A stretch of 64,000 bases of DNA, from the NCBI GenBank assembly GCA_040880465.1, contig JBBDIK010000008.1, forward strand, positions 56,852-120,851. The letters run 5' to 3'. Shown piece after piece: positions 60,454 to 64,000 of this stretch. This DNA comes from JBBDIK01 sp040880465. GTDB lineage: Bacteria; Actinomycetota; UBA4738; JBBDHU01. The translations under genes and the position numbers were made by a program. Each line of letters begins with the position of its first letter. Position 1 is the first letter of the stretch. Below the pieces are notes generated by a model. The model was not told where the DNA came from. It saw nothing but the letters and a program-made list of their open reading frames with translations, and ran no database searches.

Positions 60454-60530
60454 GGGCCTGTAGCTCAGGCGGTTAGAGCGCGCCCCTGATAAGGGCGAGG
60501 TCGATGGTTCAAGTCCATCCAGGCCCACCA
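60454..60530 (+). tRNA. ileT: tRNA-Ile (GAT anticodon)
   Basis: The cloverleaf is complete: acceptor GGGCCTG/CAGGCCC, D arm with AGCTCAGGCGGTTAGAGC, anticodon loop CTGATAA with anticodon GAT at 60488-60490, T loop TTCAAGT. CCA is encoded at 60528-60530. Position after gyrA is conserved in actinobacteria; no tRNA-Ala follows within the window. Confidence 0.98.
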
Positions 60531-60545
60531 ACGAAAGGAGCGGGA

Positions 60546-60716
60546 ATGGCTGAAGAGGAAGCCACCAAGAAGAAGGGCTCCAAGAAGAAGAAGTTCTTCC
60601 TCTTCGTGCTCATCGCAGGGGCCATCGCGGGCGCGGTCGCGTTCATCAAGCGGCGCCGCAACGCGGGTTTCGATGAGAGCGATTGGCAAGAGCTCCCACC
60701 TCCGGACGGCGGTTAA
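60546..60716 (+). CDS. DLW-39-like small membrane peptide
   Basis: The 56-residue peptide has a lysine-rich start (MAEEEATKKKGSKKKKF), one helix (FLFVLIAGAIAGAVAFI), basic KRRRN and an acidic end with DESDWQEL. The layout and the place after tRNA-Ile near gyrA match the DLW-39 family. AAGGAG lies five bases before the ATG. Function unknown. Confidence 0.75.
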   Translation: MAEEEATKKKGSKKKKFFLFVLIAGAIAGAVAFIKRRRNAGFDESDWQELPPPDGG

Positions 60717-60740
60717 GTCTCGGCCCACGATCGAACGTGA

Positions 60741-60765
60741 GGGCCCGCGCCGCAGGCGCGGGCCC
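60741..60765 (+). terminator. Strong hairpin terminator
   Basis: GGGCCCGCGCC (60741-60751) pairs perfectly with GGCGCGGGCCC (60755-60765) around a GCA loop, 24 bases after the DLW-39-like gene. Confidence 0.8.
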
Positions 60766-60802
60766 TTCGCATATCCGGTGCCGGGCGCACATCCGCCGCC
60801 GC

Positions 60803-60808
60803 TACACT
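60803..60808 (+). promoter_or_regulatory. -10 hexamer of a leaderless promoter
   Basis: TACACT ends 7 bases before the ATG at 60816 with no ribosome site between. This predicts a transcript starting at the start codon. Confidence 0.5.
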
Positions 60809-60815
60809 CGGGCGC

Positions 60816-61616
60816 ATGGACGACGCTTGGGATGCGGCACAGGCCGCTGCAGCGGCCGCCGAGGTCGACATCCGCCCGGTGGCCTCTCTCGCGGAGATCG
60901 ATGCCGCGGTCGAGGTGATGATCGCGACCTGGGGGGACTTCCAGCTCGTTCCGCGCGAGGTGTTCGTCTCCTTCCAGGAGAGCCGGAACCTGGTGCAGGG
61001 GGCATGGCGTGACGGGCGCATGATCGGGTTCGCACTGGGCTGGTGGGGGATCGACGACGACGGGTGGCACCTGCACTCGCACATGCTCGCGGTGACCCCG
61101 GATCTGCGATCGTCGGGTGTCGGGTACGCGCTCAAACTCGCGCAGCGCGCGGCGACCCTCGACGCCGGCGTGACGCGGATCCGGTGGACCTTCGATCCGC
61201 TGCAGTCGCGGAACGCCTACTTCAACCTCTACAAGCTCGGTGCGGTCGCAGATAGCTTCCATCGGAACCACTACGGAGACATGCCCGACATCCTGAACTC
61301 GGGTGACCGATCGGACCGGCTGGTCGTCCGTTGGGACCTGCTGCCCTCGCCGGGATCCGGTGGCGGCTGGGGGCAGGCCGAACCGCTGCTGCTCCGCGAG
61401 GGGCCGAGCGAGGCGCCGAAGCCCTCCCCGACCGGTGCGTCGCCCGAAGGTCATCGGTCCGTGGAGGTTCCCCGCGAGTATGCGGAACTCCGCCGGACCG
61501 ACAGCGACCTTGCCGACGCCTGGCGCGACGCCGTCGCCGATGCGATGGAGTCGTGTTTCGCATCTGGGTTGATCGCACGGACGTTCACGGCCGATTCCGC
61601 GTACCTGTTCGCATGA
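60816..61616 (+). CDS. GNAT acyltransferase, COG3375-type
   Basis: The 266-residue protein has an acyl-CoA-binding GNAT core (about 18-175: HLHSHMLAVTPDLRSSGVGYALK) and a C-terminal extension that contains NLYKLGAVADSF and later VEVPREYAEL. This group often neighbours N-succinylamino-acid racemase, where the partner is a succinyl-CoA:D-amino-acid N-succinyltransferase. The stop overlaps the next ATG, so the pairing is tight. Confidence 0.87.
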   Translation: MDDAWDAAQAAAAAAEVDIRPVASLAEIDAAVEVMIATWGDFQLVPREVFVSFQESRNLVQGAWRDGRMIGFALGWWGIDDDGWHLHSHMLAVTPDLRSSGVGYALKLAQRAATLDAGVTRIRWTFDPLQSRNAYFNLYKLGAVADSFHRNHYGDMPDILNSGDRSDRLVVRWDLLPSPGSGGGWGQAEPLLLREGPSEAPKPSPTGASPEGHRSVEVPREYAELRRTDSDLADAWRDAVADAMESCFASGLIARTFTADSAYLFA

Positions 61617-62725
61617 GCCGGGTCCTCGCCGTCGAGTTGCGCCTGGTGCATCTCGAGTTGGTGCGTCCCTTCACGACCAGCTTCGGCACCGAGACGATGA
61701 AGGAAGCGATCCTGGTCAAGGTCGAGACCGATGTGGGGGAAGGCTGGGGGGAGAGCGTCACGGGAGCGGACCCGGCGTTCTCCGAGGAGTTCAACGACGA
61801 CGTCTGGGTGGTGACGCGTGAATTCCTCGCGCCGACGCTCTTCGAGAGCGGCGACGTTGTTCCGGAAGGGGTCGCGGCGGCGCTCGGTGGCTATCGCGGC
61901 CACCGGATGGCCAAGTCGGCCCTCGAGATGGCGATCCTGGATGCCCAGCTGCGGACTGAGGGACGTTCGATGGCGTCGGCGTTCGGCGGCGAACGGGATC
62001 GGGTGCCGGTCGGGGTCTCGGTCGGCATCACGCCGACGGTCGAGGAGATGGTGGAACAGGTCGCCGGCTACCTGGCCGAGGGGTATCAACGGATCAAGTT
62101 GAAGATCAAGCCGGGGTTTGATCTGGAGCCCGTTGGGGCCGTGCGCGCGGCGTTCCCGGACATCATGCTGTCGGTGGATGCGAACGCCGCATACGATCGC
62201 GACGACCTGGAGATCTTCCGCTCACTCGACGCGTTCGGATTGCTGATGATCGAGCAGCCCTTCCACCATGAGGACCTGGTGGACCATGCGTGGCTCCAAG
62301 AGCGGATCGAGACGTCGCTCTGTCTCGACGAGTCGATCCGATCCGAGTCGGATGCACGCGCTGCGCTGGAGCTGGGTTCATGTCGCATCGTGAACATCAA
62401 GCCGGGCCGGGTCGGAGGCTACCTCGAGGCCAAGCGCATCCACGACTTGTGCCTCGACGCGGATGTTCCGGTGTGGTGCGGGGGGATGCTGGAGACCGGC
62501 CTGGGTCGGGCGGGGAACCTCGCTCTCGCGTCCCTGCCCGGTTTCACCTTGCCGGGGGATATCAGTGCCAGCCGGCGCTACTTCCACGAGGACCTCACCG
62601 AACCGTTCGAGGTCGAGGCCGACGGCACGATGGCTGTACCCCAAGGACCGGGGTTGGGCGTCTATCCGGATGAGGGTCGACTCGAGGCGCGCACGAGTCG
62701 CGTTGAACGGATAGAGCCCGGGTGA
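61613..62725 (+). CDS. N-succinylamino-acid racemase / o-succinylbenzoate synthase
   Basis: The 370-residue enolase-superfamily enzyme has the catalytic KIK motif (RIKLKIKPGFD), metal ligands in SVDANAAY, EQPF and DESIR, and late KPGRVGG. The sequence type (ELRLVHLELVRPFTTSFGT) fits the NSAR/OSBS family. No other menaquinone genes are adjacent, and coupling to the GNAT gene favours NSAR: conversion of D- to L-amino acids via N-succinyl derivatives (inference). MenC activity cannot be excluded. Confidence 0.92.
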   Translation: MSRVLAVELRLVHLELVRPFTTSFGTETMKEAILVKVETDVGEGWGESVTGADPAFSEEFNDDVWVVTREFLAPTLFESGDVVPEGVAAALGGYRGHRMAKSALEMAILDAQLRTEGRSMASAFGGERDRVPVGVSVGITPTVEEMVEQVAGYLAEGYQRIKLKIKPGFDLEPVGAVRAAFPDIMLSVDANAAYDRDDLEIFRSLDAFGLLMIEQPFHHEDLVDHAWLQERIETSLCLDESIRSESDARAALELGSCRIVNIKPGRVGGYLEAKRIHDLCLDADVPVWCGGMLETGLGRAGNLALASLPGFTLPGDISASRRYFHEDLTEPFEVEADGTMAVPQGPGLGVYPDEGRLEARTSRVERIEPG

Positions 62726-62810
62726 GTCGGCAGAAAACCCCCGTTCGCGCTGGACGGACGGCCCCCGGCGAGGGATGCTACGGGCCGAACTTCCCTGAAA
62801 GGTCGAAACG

Positions 62811-63377
62811 ATGAAGAAGGGCACGGTCCGCGCACGCACGTTCGAGGTCGTGGATGACAACGGCGTCGTCCGAGCAACGCTTGGACTCGGGAACGATGAG
62901 ACCCCCTTCTTGAGCCTGCAGGATGCCGACGGTCAGATCCGGGCGCGGATCGGCGTCAACACCGATGGCTCGGCCGGGCTCGCGATCGGCGACAAGGAAG
63001 GCAAGGTCCGGGCCACACTCGGGCTCGCCTCCGACGGCTCGGCGAGCCTGGCGCTCGGCGACAAGAACGGGAAGATCCGCGCGAAGTTCGGTTTGGTGTC
63101 CGAGGGCGCCGCGACCCCCGGTTTGCGCAGCGACGACGACGGCGACGTGAGCTTCGTGTACGCGCTGGCCGAGCAGGGATCGCCGACGCTCGGCCTGTAC
63201 GACGAGTCGGGCAAGGTCCGCGTGCGGTTGGGGCTCGCTGCGGAGGGCTCGCCGATCCTCCGGCTCCTCACCGCGGAGGGAGAGCTGAAGGTCGTGATGG
63301 GTCTCGACGCCGAGGGCACCCCCGTCCTGCGGTTCGTGAACGCCGACGGCAAGGCAACCTGGTCTGCCACTCCATAG
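62811..63377 (+). CDS. Protein of seven 23-residue repeats
   Basis: After 17 residues, the 188-residue product is made of seven units of 23 residues starting at residue 18. The consensus is roughly GkvRatLGLaadGspxLxLxDxx. Hydrophobic residues alternate, which suggests a beta-solenoid or propeller-like fold. No signal peptide or catalytic motif. Ribosome-site GAAAGG lies about eight bases upstream. Not assigned to a known function. Confidence 0.8.
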   Translation: MKKGTVRARTFEVVDDNGVVRATLGLGNDETPFLSLQDADGQIRARIGVNTDGSAGLAIGDKEGKVRATLGLASDGSASLALGDKNGKIRAKFGLVSEGAATPGLRSDDDGDVSFVYALAEQGSPTLGLYDESGKVRVRLGLAAEGSPILRLLTAEGELKVVMGLDAEGTPVLRFVNADGKATWSATP

Positions 63378-63544
63378 TCACATCCGGTCCACCCTTCATT
63401 CACGTCCGCACCACCCCTCGCGCACGGTTCTCGTACCTTGAGCACTCCTTGAGCGCAGCCGAACGCGGTCAGAACCCTCCCGGCCGACCCTGTGAGAGCA
63501 AGGAACTCTCATCGAGTGCCTCACGGGGCGCGAAGGAGGACACC

Positions 63545-63964
63545 ATGAAGATCCGCAAGACGACAGCGAAGATCGCGACGGTTGCCATGGTCGTGATCGT
63601 CGCCGCACTGACCGTTGGTGGCTCGGCGACGCCGGCCGCCGCGACTGGCAAGAACGACGGCCCCAAAGGCCTCACGGTCTGCGTGCAGGTGCCGAAGGGA
63701 TACCCGATCGAGTTCAGCGGGACGGTATCGTCCTGGACGGTCGGCCGCAAGGAGTTCGGCAAGTGCACGACGTGGCTCGTGTCCGGCGTGCAGTCGCTGA
63801 CCACCCAGATCCCCGATGGACTGGTCGTCGCTGACCTCACGGTGAAGGGCGCCGCGGACTACACCGCCAACCTGGAGACGGGCACCCTCGCTGTGACCAT
63901 GGGCACCGGGCGGGTATGGGTCAAGTACAACTTCGACGCGATCGCCAAGACCGTCAAGAAGTAG
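63545..63964 (+). CDS. Small secreted protein
   Basis: The 139-residue product has a signal peptide (MKIRKTTAKIATVAMVVIVA..., probable cleavage after ATPAAA). The mature part of about 105 residues has two cysteines (TVCVQVP and GKCTTW) likely to form a disulfide, and a beta-rich pattern. Strong ribosome site GAAGGAGG precedes the ATG. Function unknown. Confidence 0.75.
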   Translation: MKIRKTTAKIATVAMVVIVAALTVGGSATPAAATGKNDGPKGLTVCVQVPKGYPIEFSGTVSSWTVGRKEFGKCTTWLVSGVQSLTTQIPDGLVVADLTVKGAADYTANLETGTLAVTMGTGRVWVKYNFDAIAKTVKK

Positions 63965-64000
63965 GCAAGGAGGATCCGACAGAAGGGCCGGGGGGGGCGG

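Noticed and set aside
1..64000. CRISPR arrays, insertion sequences, rRNA genes or prophage
   Set aside because: No spaced repeats, transposase motifs, rRNA sequence or phage gene blocks were seen on either strand.

Overview
The window is high-GC, gene-dense chromosomal DNA from an actinobacterium. It is centred on the replication origin, at about 49.2-51.0 kb. The order of the core genes is the classic actinobacterial one: CCA tRNA nucleotidyltransferase, NUDIX, DUF6049 protein, MurJ, MurJ-partner pseudokinase, SigM, anti-sigma, TrxB, TrxA, CwlM-type amidase, then ParB, ParA, RsmG, Jag, YidC, YidD, RnpA, RpmH // DnaA, DnaN, RecF, DciA, GyrB, GyrA, DUF3566, tRNA-Ile. Core genes left of the origin from parB to rpmH read leftward and those right of it read rightward, as expected for replication outward from dnaA. 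The class cannot be fixed from the sequence alone. Several features (split MurJ/pseudokinase, lysine-rich GyrA tail, an insert in YidC, an orphan PilT) suggest a lineage away from the well-studied mycobacteria and streptomycetes.

Region by region. 0-8.5 kb is a redox/dormancy-like island: a radical SAM/SPASM protein, three small membrane proteins, a DevR/DosR-type response regulator, an SRPBCC protein, a lipoprotein multicopper oxidase fused to a plastocyanin-like domain, a universal stress protein, a CBS-BON protein and a DevS-like GAF histidine kinase. 8.5-16 kb holds a lipid/inositol module: a flippase, an AlkP-superfamily phosphohydrolase, a PadR repressor with a clear operator array, myo-inositol-1-phosphate synthase, an MFS transporter and an RDD protein. 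15.8-20 kb has nickel superoxide dismutase with its maturation protease, a YchF-like ATPase, a MOT1-type molybdate transporter and a secreted DUF922 metalloprotease. 20-34 kb is the conserved envelope/redox operon, with an inserted PilT, a TauE/SafE exporter and a TadG-like protein.

34-43.4 kb is accessory and lies between the CwlM-like gene and parB. It holds a PAS histidine kinase, then a poly-gamma-glutamate (PgsB/PgsC) operon led by a stand-alone receiver protein and a Cache-HAMP membrane sensor, with a divergent membrane-anchored putative hydrolase. After these come an FAD oxidoreductase, a 55-residue membrane peptide, a thioesterase and a PLP aminotransferase. 43.4-60.5 kb is the ori core. 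60.5-64 kb carries a DLW-39-like peptide, a GNAT/N-succinylamino-acid racemase pair, a protein built from seven 23-residue repeats, and a small secreted protein.

No CRISPR array, insertion sequence, rRNA gene or prophage was seen, and no gap between genes exceeds 300 bases. Signals recurring across the window include convergent gene pairs that share a CTAG stop (five cases) and -10-like hexamers 6-8 bases upstream of start codons, which suggest leaderless transcripts.
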